Below are positions 1 through 11,179 of a stretch of DNA of 64,000 nt, one piece after another. Under the pieces are notes generated by a model. The model ran no database searches and had not been told where the DNA came from. It was given only the letters and a program-made list of their open reading frames with translations. Numbering within the stretch: the first letter of the stretch is position 1; every line of letters starts with the position of its first letter. The stretch spans positions 62,001 through 126,000 of the forward strand of contig JALJCS010000018.1 of NCBI GenBank assembly GCA_023055355.1, written 5' to 3'. Made by a program: the position numbers and the translations under genes. The stretch comes from Agelaius tricolor (lineage: Eukaryota > Chordata > Aves > Passeriformes > Icteridae).

Positions 1-1
1 C

Positions 2-385
2 AAAGGTTGTACCGAGTGGCTTCCTTTCTGGCAGCAAAATGATTGGGAAGTTCACAGAATTCCAGTGTGGCAAAAGGAAACGGGGCAAGAAATTTTAGAT
101 GTTGCAAGCCAAGGAAATGTTGCTATTGGTTGGGTAGCTTCTCAGCAAACAGATGGAAATCCAGCAGGAGAGTGGAAGAATAGAGCTGATGAACTAGCAA
201 GGCTCAGCCCCCTGAAAAAGGAACTCATTCCTGAGGACTGGGATCAACTATTAGAATGGCTGCATGGAAAAAGACAGCACACAGGTGCGAAAGATTTGTA
301 CAAAGAAGCTCATGCTCGTGGTTGGCTGGTTACCAGGGAAATGTGTAAAACATGCGTATCAGCCTGCGAGCAATGTCACAGGTGA
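2..385 (+). pseudogene. pol remnant: RNase H C-terminus and integrase zinc-binding region (copy A)
   Basis: The open frame enters from the left edge and ends at a TGA at 383-385. The first ~70 residues are the end of an RNase H domain, including the segment NRADELARL near the final catalytic region. The last ~50 residues hold a CxxC-type pair (CKTC, CEQC), which I read as the second half of the integrase HHCC zinc-binding domain. The frame is broken here and again at 401-403. It matches copy B at 57595-57978 with two substitutions. Confidence 0.8.
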
Positions 386-403
386 CTGGAGAGACATCCT
401 TGA

Positions 404-1242
404 GAAGATGACCCTCTGCATTTAAGAAAGGGTAAAGGCTTATGGGACGCGTGGCAGGTAGACTATATTGGCCCCTTTAAGAAGTCAGGAGGTAAACACT
501 TTGTGCTAGTAGGAGTAGAAATTGTATCTGGGTTGGTTCAAGCTGATGCTTTGAAAAGAGCTACAGGTGATAATGCGGTTAAAGCTTTGCAGGGGTGGTT
601 TGGAACTTTCCCAAAGCCACAGGAAATTCAATCTGATCACAGGTCCCACTTCACTGCTAGAGGTGTACAGCATTGGGCAAAAGGTGAAGGAATTAAGCGG
701 TCTTTCCACAGCCCTTTCCACTACCCTCAAGCTAAGGGGATCTTAGAAAGGACCAAGGGTTTTTGAAAGGACTTCTGAAGCCCCAGGAGGGAAATTGGGA
801 CGTTCGGTTATGGGAAGCTGTTAAAAGAATGAACAGTAGATGGGGGGGGAATGGATGTCCCAAAATCACTGCCTTTTGCCCAACAGCTCCAAGCATCGTT
901 CCCTTACTACAACGACCTGACGATTCAAAAAGTCCAGCACATTACCCTGGACAACCTGTTCTGGTGGACCTCCCTACTGTAGGGGAAGTAGCACTAGTGC
1001 TGAAAACCCCTCTGAAGAAATATGCATGGGTAGCCTCTGATGCTCTAGGGAAAGAGCATTGGATAAATACATGCTGGATAATCCTATCCATTTTAACTCT
1101 TTTCTGCCCCTCAGTGGAAGGATTTCTGTTGTTTTTACTTTTACAGAAGAACCCTGAGGAACATGAAAATCATCTGAACCATGATAACACTGGTGATGCT
1201 TTTCTGCATCCTACCACAATTCCATGGACAGGATCCTGCTGA
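404..1242 (+). pseudogene. Integrase core and C-terminal domain, frameshifted (copy A)
   Basis: The core begins with WQVDYIGPF (first catalytic Asp). It continues with QSDHRSHF (second Asp, with H in place of the usual Asn after it) and GILERTKG (catalytic Glu). About 36 residues separate Asp and Glu, close to the D,D(35)E spacing of retroviral integrases. A T-run near 760 is one base shorter than in copy B, so the frame breaks right after the Glu motif and resumes in another frame at about 763. The C-terminal SH3-like segment (around PVLVDLPTVGEVALVL) follows. A further C indel near 1090 removes the normal stop, so the frame runs on into the env leader region. It cannot encode a working integrase. 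Confidence 0.85.
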
Positions 1243-1813
1243 GTGGTTGTGGTCTGAAGCTACCCTCCATCCCACTAATGTTCTAGGAGCGTAGCCCAAG
1301 GGTGGCCACCCAAACCTAGAGCCTATAGTGCTGCATGACCCCCAGGTATATGGTCCAAGTGAGTGGGGATGGGATCAGAAGGACTGGACTAGAGCCCTAA
1401 CTGGAACAATTGGTGAGTCGATTGTGGAAGCATGCAGAAAAATGGAAGGATCTCTCTATGAGAAATCCACCTCCATCACAGTTGCCGGAAATTTTATGGA
1501 ACCAGATGGGAAAAATGATTGGGATATCCCTTCAGCGAGACTGTGTCCTACAAACAAGTGGGAGTGTGCCAAACAAATTCCCCTTACTCTGTGTTGCTGC
1601 CAGGAGTATGTTGGTAATTACACTCTAGGTCGCAAAACGAACAATGTTGCAAGTACAAAGGATTGTAAAAATGAACCAATTGATTGCTGGCATAATTTGA
1701 CGTTAACTAAACCGACTTAAGTGACATGCCGCTGGCAAAATAACTTGACCAACCTGTTAGGTTGAAAAGGCTTAGCTCATAAATTTAAGATAGACGCTAT
1801 TACAAAACCCACG

Positions 1814-1972
1814 CTGAGTACCGCAGTTACATCCCAGTGGAATAGACGGGACTGAGAGCACGAAGCCCACACTGAGCACCATAGTTACACCCCAATGGGT
1901 AGAAGGGACTGAGAGCACAAAGCTGACATTGAGTACAGTAGTTACATCCGAGTGGGCAGAAGGGACTGAGAG
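1814..1972 (+). repeat. 57-58 bp tandem repeat inside env (copy A), three units
   Basis: Three imperfect units start at 1814, 1872 and 1929 (spacing 58 and 57). Each contains a form of GTTACATCCnAGTGG followed by GGGACTGAGAG. In the frame open in copy B the unit is 19 residues long, around the core STxVTxxWxEGTES. The same repeat is present at 59414-59572. Confidence 0.85.
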
Positions 1973-3501
1973 TCCCCTTAGTCAATGTGGCCTTGGTCCC
2001 AAGCTTTTGTTCACTTGGCAGGTATGGGAAAAACAAAAAGCCTGGCAGCTTCAAGGGGGAGTGGGAGAAGGAATTAGCCGAAGGATTTGTGGAACTGCTT
2101 ATAGCAAAGCAATCTCCATCAGTGTTTTGACAGATCAGACAAATAAGCGTGAACAGGTTTGTACGCCCCCAAGCGTACAAGACTGTTGGCACAATTTTAC
2201 ATTAACACAAACTGCAGAAGTAGTTTGTCTTTGGTCCAAACCTAGTGAAGGCTTTTCTTTTAAGTTGATAATAAATGGTATGAACCAACCTTCTACTACC
2301 ACCACTCCAGCCCAAGCACCGCTTATGCTTAGCCTGAGAAGTTTTGAAATTGGACCATATATAATCAGGAAAACTGGTCAACAACACATATTGTTCAATC
2401 TGGCACGGTCTCTTAAACAAGTCAAATTGCTGATGATGCAAAACAATGTCTCAGAAATTCAGCCGGCCTGTTTGCCTTTTTTGCGGACTTCCTTTGAGGG
2501 TTGGACCACCTGGCTGCAAAAACAGAAAGTCCGTTTTTTCTTTAAAAACAGACACTAAGAGACATAACCGGTGTTTTGGGAACAGGTTTTGGAATTCTAA
2601 ATAGTATTGATTCTGAAGTACACTAATGGATAAATTGGCTGCCACAAAATGGTTAGAGATTTGACCAAATTAAAACAACCACTGCAATCATCCTTATTGG
2701 CTTTGGGAACACAGCAGTGCTTGCTATCAAACATATTACCAGCTTGGGAAAAGGTAAATGTAAGTGATCACAAATTGGTAGACTGATGCACTCGGTGCTA
2801 CACAAAACAACCTTTCTTTGGCTCTTAGCTGTATCCGGGCACAATTGTCGATGCAGTCAGTTGCTGCCTCAATGATAAGAGAAGGTGAAGGCAATTTTCC
2901 TACTGAAATTCAGAAAAGAATTTGGGACAGTGCCACTGATTTTGAAAGAGAATTCCAGTCCTGGTGGAACTTGGTGAATTTTACTTATCACCCCATTACA
3001 AACACAGCCACAGCTCTTGTGTTAACCGTACGCAATGCCTCAGTGCATTTGAGATTTCCTATTATTGCATTAGGGCTAAATCATGATGGAGCTATTCCCA
3101 ATCTTTCTGAACATAGACAATGGGCCCATCAAACTGGTAAAAAATGGCAACATGTTAATTTGGAATCTTCTATTGTCCGAGAACTAGGCTTCATCTGTGA
3201 AAGTAATGCAATTACAGCTCAGGATGTTTGTTTGGACACAGAACAAAATATCTGTCATTTTGAAATTCATCCTAACGAGACTTTTGAAACAGTCCTTAAA
3301 TATATAGGCAATGGGTGTGGGTGCTTTAGAACTGCTTGTGATACGGTATTTGTAGAAAATGCAGTAGTGGATAGTAAAAATCATTCAAATTGTTGTGCTT
3401 GTAACTTTACAAAATTGAGGGATGTGATTTTTCTTCAGAAGCTCCAGTTACCTCCCATTACCTTTTTCGATCCAATTAAAGACTAATTCACAAACTATTA
3501 C

Positions 3502-4161
3502 TGTCCTAGGGTGACGTTATGATGCTTGTATCCCCATCCGTGTGTTCTCTTGATGCTGGCTATCATGTTCTGTGCCTTCAAGACTGGCTGTGAAGAGCGA
3601 ATGTTTTGTTTTGGTTTTGCTATCAGCCACTCCCCCACAGCTGGCGCGACACAGAGACAGGGCAGTACATGGGTGCTGCTTTTGCTTTTTGCTTTGCTTT
3701 TCGCTTTGCTCTTGCTTCGGCTTTGCTCCTGCTTTGCTCTTGCTTTTTTGCTCCTGCTCATTAGTTAGTTTAGCTAAGCAGTCCAAATTTTCCCTGGACT
3801 GTTTCTCCTTTCCCTTCCTTGGACCTACTCGGACCTGCTCCGGACTGGGACCTGGGAAACACCGAGAGTTTGCACCTTGTGGCCAAGGTGCAGCAGCTAC
3901 CCCAGCACAGGACAGAGCGAGCACTCCCAAGAGAGACTTTCTGAAGTTGTCTACTTTTTCAGAGCGGTGAAAGAGTGGTGCCATCTGGTATTGATCCTTT
4001 TGTGTGCTGCGGGGTGCTTTGCCTGTTACAGAAACAGGTTCTTTCCACTTGTTTCCAAGGAATCCTTCCCTACCCGGTTGGGGGGAGGGGCCGTGTGGGT
4101 TTGTTTTCTGGAGGGTCCACCTTTTGGAGGTTTTCTCCCAAATTTGCCCGAAACCAGGACA
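3502..4161 (+). mobile_element. Solo LTR inserted in env (TGTCCTAGG family), copy A
   Basis: It begins TGTCCTAGGGTGACG and ends AAACCAGGACA, a 660-bp TG...CA element. The flanks ATTAC (3497-3501) and TTTAC (4162-4166) look like a 5-bp target-site duplication with one change. The same family occurs at 61102-61772 (duplicated copy) and inverted at 34483, 48505 and 51685. It contains a run of TTTGCT-like repeats at about 3680-3765. I call it sense to env because the reverse complement of the 34483 copy carries AATAAA. Confidence 0.88.
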
Positions 4162-4985
4162 TTTACCTACTCCCATTGGGATGAACATTACTTTGGTAAA
4201 GCAATCTTTGCTTCATCAGGACTTCATTGAAATATTGGAGAAGATCAAGAAGAATAGACAGAAAGCACTGGTAACTGTTCATCACAATGTGAAAGAAATA
4301 CGCCATGTCATAGAGAGAGTAAGAAAAGATGCTGAACACAGCTGGTAGGATACTCTTTTTGGGTGGTCACCTACTGCCACAAGAGTCCTGAACAGTATGT
4401 GTCATCCCATCATTGCCCTTTTGCGTTTCGTTTTGATTGGGGTTTTTTAATCAGCAATCTTACTCATTATGAATTGGAGAATGATGAAAGAGTTAACAAA
4501 ATTGATGTCTGTAATTAATGCACACAACTGGGCTGATGTCCTTTTCACTGTGGCCATCTCCAAGACTATTGACACAAGGCGACTATAAATGAGAGGATGT
4601 GTTTTGAAATCGTCTTCAATTTTCTTTGATGATTATAAGAAAATTACTTTTGATTTTTGGTGAATTGTTTTGAAAAAAAAATATTTTAAATGAACTGTTG
4701 TTGATTTGTTTATTGCTTTATTGCCTTTGATTATTTGTGATTAGTTTCAGATATTTGAAAAAAATGTTTCAAAATAATATGGTTTAAATTACTGTTATTA
4801 TATTTGTTTCTTGTTTCCTTACCCCCGCCTTTTTTTATCTTTTCTTGTCCTTCCCTCCTCTCTCTCTGTCTGATGTATTGTCTCTGCTTTCCGGGATATG
4901 CTACCAATGTACGACAAGTACACCACAATACTACAGAACACTGCTGATGAAGACCCTTTGAAGCCTGTCGTGAGTCACCAGGTGC

Positions 4986-5971
4986 TGTGAAAGACGGTCT
5001 GAAGTTCCCCCCATTTGCCTCACGACCGTCCACAGGACAGACACTGGGACCCTAAAGACACCGATGGGAATTCTGGCCTGCCAGTAATGGATGAACACCA
5101 AAAATCCTGAGGCCCCTGAGCAGAATTCTGGCCTGCCAAGGGATTGTTCACAGCTGTGTCTTCAGTGACTGCTTCTAGCAGGGCCTGCCAAAGGGCGACC
5201 CAGCCTATATGCTTGCACCTGCTTCACGACAATAGACCAGGAATTTTCCCACCTCTTGGCCAGATGAACTTGCTGGGGCAACTTGGTAGCCCCCCCATGG
5301 AAAATCCTTCCTCTGCTCCACTACCACCGTGAGGCACCGAGGTTGAAGCCCCCCTACCAAGGACTGAGACTGAGACACCTGTAATTCTGATGCAGGGGTG
5401 CTGGCCTGACTGAAGCAGGATGCCTGCTGAGTGTTGCCTACAGATGTGCCTACAGGACCTAGACTGGTTTCCTCCAGAAAGCAGTCCTGAAACAGTGGGT
5501 CCCACTCACTGCTGATACTGACTTATCCTGCTGAGAACATGGACTGTCTGTACCCGTCTTCAATACCTTTTTCCCCCTCAGCAATTTCAATAGACTTCTT
5601 CTTCTTGATTGGATCTGTTCCCCCTCAGCCATTTCAAGATTCTGTTTCCCCCCTCAGCAATGGACTATAATAGAACCTTGAGTTCACCAGGACTTTGAGA
5701 CCTTCCCAACGTGACTAGGCAAACTCTATCGGCTGGACTAAGAGGACTTAGTCTCTCCATGTTTGGTAGCTATACTCCTCTCTCTTTCTCCCCCTCTTTT
5801 TTATTCTTTTCCTCTCCCTGATTCCTTTCAGGCATTTGCTGTGGTCATTCTATAAAGGTGCATTTCTTTGGATTGATACTGCAATCCCCTTTCCAGGTTG
5901 TCTGTTGCACTCCCAGATCAGTTAACCAACCAACCAGTTAACCAACCCGTTGGTATGAGCGGATCATGACA
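4986..5971 (+). mobile_element. 3' LTR of provirus copy A
   Basis: This 986-bp LTR runs from TGTGAAAGAC to GGATCATGACA. Its left boundary is set by the point where similarity to the 5' LTR at 50868 begins. Its right boundary is set by comparison with the 5' LTR end at 53144. A TATAAAG at 5851-5857, about 115 bp before the LTR end, is a plausible core promoter. The sequence between env and the LTR (4589-4985) is AT-rich then pyrimidine-rich, and I see no clear polypurine tract. Confidence 0.9.
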
Positions 5972-6083
5972 ATACCTTCTTTCAAGCTGAAATTGGTTCT
6001 AGTCCATATAAGCACACTGGTAGGTAAAAGTAGACTCTAAAAGATAACATTCAAAACGTATTTCCCTTGTCTTCCCATTAAAG

Positions 6084-6284
6084 CAAGTGAAGAAAGCAGA
6101 CAGGAGATCTTCACATAACATGCTATGCAAATTGAAAAGATTCTGTCCTTATTTGAAGCAACTGAGGAACTCACACAATGAAATACAGTTCAGACAGATG
6201 GAAGGGTCACAGATGATGTCAAATCTGTACTTCCAATGTTTGAATGAAGCAAGATTTCTTGAAGTACAATCCTATACAATGAAG
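6084..6284 (+). CDS. Candidate host exon, copy A (unidentified)
   Basis: A 201-nt stretch (67 codons) is open throughout. It is preceded by a pyrimidine-rich acceptor-like sequence (TTGTCTTCCCATTAAAG) and followed immediately by GTGAGT, a good splice donor. The translation is basic and hydrophilic, with segments such as KLKRFCPYLK and YFQCLNEARF. It lies 112 bp downstream of the provirus 3' LTR. The duplicate at 63695-63895 keeps the frame and both splice-like sites. I do not recognise the protein. An open frame of this size can arise by chance. Confidence 0.33.
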
Positions 6285-6373
6285 GTGAGTTTGCAGAAGC
6301 AATTGAACTGGCTCTGTTTTCTAAGTAACTGAGGATTCAGGAAGGCAAGCTTGGAATTTAAAGGATTTAGAAA

Positions 6374-7667
6374 CATACAAATACCAAGTCTGGCAGTTCA
6401 TTAGCTTTAACAGTCTCTTCAAATAAGATCTATTTTTAACTTCTTCTTGTAGTAGGTCTGAAGACATTAGGAATGATGCAATAAAACAAAACAAACAACA
6501 AACCAAAACAAAACCAAAACAGCTTTCTCAAAAAGCTTGGAGAAACCAGAGAAATTATGATTTTTAGGGGTTAAGTAGTCCTTTAAAAGTTGTCTCTGGG
6601 AAAAGAGATAAAAAACCACTAATTGACTGGGGAGTATATTCCAAACCTGTACTGAAGCATGTAAGGGACAAGAGCCGGTAATAAAACTACTATGCTGGGT
6701 TCATCTGTTAAAAGCATTCCAGAATGGTTGAAATTATCAATCACATAATGTGGGATTTAAAAAAAAAAAAAAGAAAAAAAGAAAAAGGAAGAAAACATAG
6801 AGAAAAAAATATTTTGAACATGTTTTCCCATTCCCAGATGGCATAACAACTTTATTTCATTTTGTTCCTAAGACTGATTAATAGCTTATGAAGTGTTTTA
6901 CAATTGAGAGTGAGAGTGTTCTCACTAACCGTACAATTTGGATGGATCTCTTTTACTTTGCACAGCAGCAGATACGGTTTAGCACTCCACAGTTCAGTCC
7001 CCGAAAGTGAATGGGTGTGGCAGATTTAACCTAACTGGCCAGTCCACCAGAATGCTTAATTATCTTGGAAAATGCTTTGCTCTATCTCATTGTCTGGACA
7101 TGTCTCTCTAGCTCCGCTTTGAGCTCCTTGATCTTTCATCTACAGGATGAGATCCAATTTAGCTTAGCAAGGACATAGCCTTTCAAAACCACATCTTTTA
7201 TCTTCTGCATTCATCCAAGTACATTTCTACTGCAGGGAACCCTGTGGAAGATCCTAGTTGTTTTGTTTCTCAGATAGTTGTTGCATAAAAGAGCTCTTCT
7301 TTTAATTTTTTCCCTGCTAAAGGATAGGCTCTGTACTTAACTGATTGTGATGCCAACTCATTATCATCTATTCTTCAGTCGTACAGAGTAGGCAGCAAAG
7401 TTTTCTTCTGAAGACATTCATTTAATGAGAAATGCTGAAGGTCTGACTTTAGTTGCAAAGGCCACTGATTGACCGGTTGCAAAATTGTTAAGTCTAGTAA
7501 GAGCAGGAAAAGTGTGCTGTTGCTGTGCCTGTAAATGTCGTGTCAGCTGCTGTTGGGATAAAAAGCATGAGCATAAGAAAACATGGATAGAAAAGAAATT
7601 TGTTGTGATTTCTGCACAAGAGGAAGTATGAAGCACTTATTTCAGTGGCTAAGACAGTATCATCATT
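6374..7667. other. Non-coding DNA, nothing recognised
   Basis: AT-rich sequence with an A-rich run at about 6757-6795. I see no convincing ORF, LTR terminus or RNA gene. Confidence 0.5.
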
Positions 7668-7831
7668 GGGCCAGTTCTCTTCAACATCTTTTGAACAACC
7701 TGGACACAGCACTTGAAGGAATATTAAGAAAGTTTGCCAAAGACACTAAATTGGGAGGAGCTGTGAACTAACTCCCTTGAGGGCACAGAGACCTTGCAGA
7801 GAGATCTTGCCAAATAGGAGAGATGGGCAAT
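7668..7831 (+). mobile_element. CR1 LINE fragment (reverse transcriptase part), upstream of an inserted LTR
   Basis: The sequence around TTCTTCAACATC and the decayed reading KFAKDTKLGG correspond to the reverse transcriptase segment of avian CR1 (normally with ADD). It stops at 7831, where a solo LTR with a GGCAAT target-site duplication begins. CR1 sequence resumes at 8406. Confidence 0.75.
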
Positions 7832-8405
7832 TATTGCTGGCCGGGAGTCTATGCACAAATCACAAAAGGGGCGGGACTGCTGGGGACGGCGTCTCAAGCT
7901 GGGTTTTTTCCAGCATCAGTCTCATTACATGGTGATGACAATGGGAAGCTGCCAGCAGCTCACGTCCCCAGCAGCAGACAAAGAACTTAATGTTACAACT
8001 GACTTGAAAAGTTTTTTGACCAATCCCACAAAGCAAAAGCATATTGACAGTACTACTTCTATCCAATCACTATAAAGACATGTACCTGGGCTTAGAACAA
8101 TGCTCGCTTCTTTCGAGTAAAAGACCTGCTTGTAAGCCTTAAGATACAGTGCACAGAGCTCCGTTATTAAGCTCAGAACTACCTAACATCGCCCTAGATA
8201 TACTTTGCTGTAGCTTAGGGAGTTATTCTAGACAAGCATTAATACACAGACCATTGTTCCATTTGTCCTTACTTTTCTACTTCTCATCTAATTTTTCTGC
8301 TGACAAACCTTATGACTACTGCTTAGCTCCAATGACAGTTCTGCTGTCTCTGAGGCCTTCCTTTTGCAGCTTTCCCAAACCCCTCTGTTTTTGAGGATTC
8401 CCACA
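7832..8405 (+). mobile_element. Solo LTR inserted in CR1, 6-bp target-site duplication
   Basis: This 574-bp element starts TATTGCTGG (probably a mutated TG) and ends CCCACA. It is flanked on both sides by GGCAAT (7826-7831 and 8406-8411), an exact 6-bp duplication as produced by ERV-K-like integrases. CCAAT followed by TATAAAG at about 8063-8077 supports plus orientation. Removing it restores CR1 continuity. Confidence 0.82.
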
Positions 8406-9070
8406 GGCAATCACCAACCAGATGGAGTGGAACAAGGGCAAGTGCTGGATTCAGCACCTGCAACTGGGCAATCCTGGTGGGTGTATAGACTGGGGAGGGA
8501 GCAAGAGGCTGGGAGAAGCACTGCAGAAAGGGACCCAGGCTCCTGGCCAATGGCAAGCTGAATGTGCATCAGCAGTGCCCTGGCAGCCAGGAGGGCCAAG
8601 CCTGTCCTGGGGTGCATCAGGCACAGCATCACCAGCTGGGCAAGGGAGGGGATTGTCTTGCTCTTCTCTTCTCTTCTCTTCTCTTCTCTTCTCTTCTCTT
8701 CTCTTCTCTTCTCTTCTCTGCTCTTCTCTTCTCTGCTCTGCTCTGCTCTGCTCTTCTCTTCTCTTCTCTGCTCTGCTCTGGGGTGGAATCACCTTGGTAT
8801 TAGAAAGTCCTCAAATGAGGTCTACAAAGACAGGACTCAATGAAATGGCATGCAGCTGAGTCAGGGGAGGTTTAGGTCGGGTATCAGGAAAAAGTTTTTA
8901 ACCCGAGAATGGCTGGGCACTGGAAGAGTCTCTCCAGGGAGTGGTCACACCATCACAACTGTCTGAGTTTGGGAGTTCAAGGATGGCCCCAGGCAGGGCC
9001 AGGAGTTGGACTGATGATGATCCTGATGGGGTCCTTCCAATTCAACAGATTCAACGACTCAATGGTTCTG
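8406..9070 (+). mobile_element. CR1 LINE 3' part, interrupted by a TTCTC expansion
   Basis: It contains the CR1 segment reading WNKGKCWIQHL (canonical form FNKGKCxVLHL). It then continues through the usual CR1 3' region and ends near 9070 in a degenerate TTCAACGACTCAATGG tail, related to the avian (ATTCTATG)n end. The TTCTC microsatellite at 8658-8780 lies inside it at a naturally pyrimidine-rich point. Confidence 0.85.
8658..8780. repeat. TTCTC pentanucleotide microsatellite
   Basis: About 24 units of TTCTC, with interspersed TGCTC variants concentrated in the second half. Long serine/leucine or arginine/glutamate frames across it are artefacts of the repeat. Confidence 0.95.
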
Positions 9071-11179
9071 TCCTGGCCACTCAAGGTATATTGCTTGGTC
9101 TCATCAGATTTTGATCTGCTCTTGTTGTTGGTCAGACTTTGTCCCTAGTGGCTAATGATATTTATCACAAAAGACAAAGTGCCTTTTCTCAATTTTCTCA
9201 AGCAATTGGAACATGCGCCTTAGAATCCTAAAAAAGTCTTTTCTTTGAAACAACACTGTAGTGTTTTTCACTGCCCAGTAGTCTTTCCAGATCTTAAGGA
9301 AAGAAAGAAGGCAAAATGAGGGGACGTATTACAATGAATGATTGTCAGTTTTCCGGTTCTTTAGCAGTATATTTGTACTTCCACTATTCTTTTCTGTAAA
9401 ATCATGGTTTTCTGTAGTATCCAATTTTCTAGCAAGACACATTTCTGCAACTGAGCCCATCAGTCTTTGTGAAAAGATATTGTCAGAAGTACAAAACATA
9501 TGAATAGGCAGTGACAAGTGAGGGAAAAAAGGAATATGAGAAGCAGCTGCATGATACTAAAGTGAGTGAAGAAGGAGGAGAAGGTGCTCCAGTTGACAGA
9601 GCAAAGAATCCCCCACAGTCCCTGGAGGACATCATCATCAAGCAGGTTGTCTCCCAGCAGTCCCTGGAGAACCGTGGAGGAACACAATGGAGCTCATGGG
9701 GAGCTCCATGCCACAGCAGGTGACTGTGCCTTGAAGGAAGCTGCAGCTTGTGGAGGGAGAGAGGGCCAGAAAAGCATCCTTGACCTCTTGGAAGAGTGGA
9801 AGAGTACGTGCAAATCTTCAACAGCTGCTAACTCTAATCTATTCTCTTTCCACTTCTTGTCTTAGGTAAGTAAGAAGACAACCCAAGAATTAGAAGCCTA
9901 AATTCTTTTGCTTGAGGCTCCCATTCTTTCTGCCATTCTCTTCCAATTTAGTTTGAAGTAAAACTCATGATAAAGTTCTTAAGGCTTGATGTTCAGGCTT
10001 TTCAGAAAATAGGGAGTGCAAATAACTCTTGTCACTGTCATTTTTTTCAGAGAACGAAAAAAGGGAAATTACTGGTTTTCAAGGACTTACGGAAATCCAT
10101 GGGTAACGGTGGTGAGACTGAAGAGTTTACTTAATCTGAAAAGAGAATGTTGTGGAGCTACCTCAGCTCTGTACAAGTTTTTTTTACCAGGAAGTCTAGA
10201 CTTCTAAACAGACTAAGGACACAATAGTTATCTCTGGGAATATTTTAGTATGTATAGTACATTCATCTTTAAAGAGTTCTATCTGTTTGACAGTTATGAC
10301 TTGGGCTTTAATTTTGATGTGAAAAGAAATATTTGTGATTCAGATCATTTCCATTTCTGAAGCATTTCAGTTGTTGACTGTTTTTGCTGTCTCCTGAGGG
10401 CGGGGAAATAGTCTTTGTACCAATACTGAAACAAACTAGATGGAAAAATTTGTTTTCCTCATTCTTTTCTGTCTATTTCAACAGGCACAGCAGCAAGACC
10501 ACTGCTATGAGTCTGAGTGGCCCTTCCACTCCAGGATGACAAACTTGTAGTGGCTAGTATGTTATTTGCACCCATTTCTGATGCCGGCTGTTAACTGTTG
10601 TGCAGAAAGATCTGTCAACCTTTTCCCCAGGAGGACACTTCTGAATTGCTTCACTTGTCTCTGAAGCAGAGACCTAAGCTGGCACTCCATTTCTGAGATC
10701 TTTCTGTGTTAGCCCCCAAACCCATTTCTTTCAAATGCCTTTTACTTTCAACCAAAGCACTTCATTACTTCATGATGTAATCTCTTGTTCTTCATGTTCG
10801 GGGGATTGTTTTAGACTGATAAGAACATATTGCAGTAAGCAGGTAGAACATCTATCTTAAGCAGTATCCATCACTTGGCTTTGGTTCATGTATCATAACA
10901 TCTGCAAGGAATGTCATTTACAATCAATGGATGGGCTGGGGTAATGGGCCACAGGTTTAGGAATCTTTCTCCAATTAATTTTGCGTTAAAATTTAGCTCT
11001 TATCATTTCAATTGGGTCTTTATTAAAACAATCATCTATTTATTACCTGTACCACAATGAACTGTGTACCTGTACCACAGTCAACAGTGGCTGAGCATCC
11101 TACAGCAATTCCAAGAAGAAGAATGGTCTGAGCCCCCAGTGCAGCACAAGAAGTCTGTCATCAAGCCAGAGTCCCGCAG
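9071..11179. other. Mostly unassigned; weak CR1 5'-like segment at 9560-9780
   Basis: No gene recognised. At about 9560-9780 a GC-richer stretch (CCCTGGAGGACATC ... TGCCTTGAAGGAAGCTGC) reminds me of 5' regions of avian CR1 elements, but this is a weak impression. The rest is AT-rich with scattered stops in all frames. Confidence 0.35.

Larger units (their letters stand above)
1163..4588 (+). pseudogene. env pseudogene (copy A), split by an inserted solo LTR
   Basis: The candidate start at 1163 is followed four codons later by a TGA. The hydrophobic leader-like stretch then continues, with another stop at 1292. A surface-subunit part is open at 1328-1720 and another part in a different frame at 1929-2558. 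The transmembrane-subunit part is open at 2818-3486 and contains many cysteines (for example CGCFRTAC and CCACNF) and N-glycosylation sites such as NHS, NFT and NET. A 660-bp solo LTR interrupts it at 3502-4161. The remainder (4162-4588) encodes a helical region and a membrane-proximal tail ending at TAA 4586-4588. The type resembles env genes of avian ERVs. I do not see a classical CX6CC motif. Confidence 0.82.
1..5971 (+). mobile_element. 3' part of decayed provirus (copy A): pol tail, env, 3' LTR
   Basis: Copy A enters the window inside the RNase H domain and continues through integrase, env and a 986-bp 3' LTR ending at 5971. It is the same insertion as 50868-63582, because the sequence after the LTR is identical in both places. 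No gene is intact: integrase has an extra frameshift relative to copy B, and env has many stops and an inserted solo LTR at 3502-4161. Pol resembles avian ERV-L-like (class III) elements that carry an env. That class assignment is a family-level impression. Confidence 0.9.
1..6373 (+). repeat. Left copy of a ~57.6 kb tandem segmental duplication
   Basis: This stretch is collinear with 57594-64000. The offset is 57593 at the left edge and steps through 57600 and 57611 to 57627 as small indels accumulate. I counted about 45 substitutions by eye over 6.4 kb (about 0.7%). The match covers the 3' part of a provirus and continues about 400 bp into non-viral flank, so it is one duplicated locus and not two independent insertions. 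The unit extends beyond both window edges. A false duplication in the assembly is the main alternative. Confidence 0.93.

Noticed and set aside
3517..4188. 223-codon minus-strand frame
   Set aside because: It lies within the env-nested solo LTR, and its copy-B equivalent is broken by an 11-bp difference.
5144..5505. Frames repeated at 5144, 51026 and 62755 (and minus-strand partners)
   Set aside because: They fall within the provirus LTR in all three places, so the conservation reflects LTR identity and not a gene.
8451..8859. Frames of 79-145 codons on both strands
   Set aside because: They are translations of CR1 sequence and the TTCTC run.
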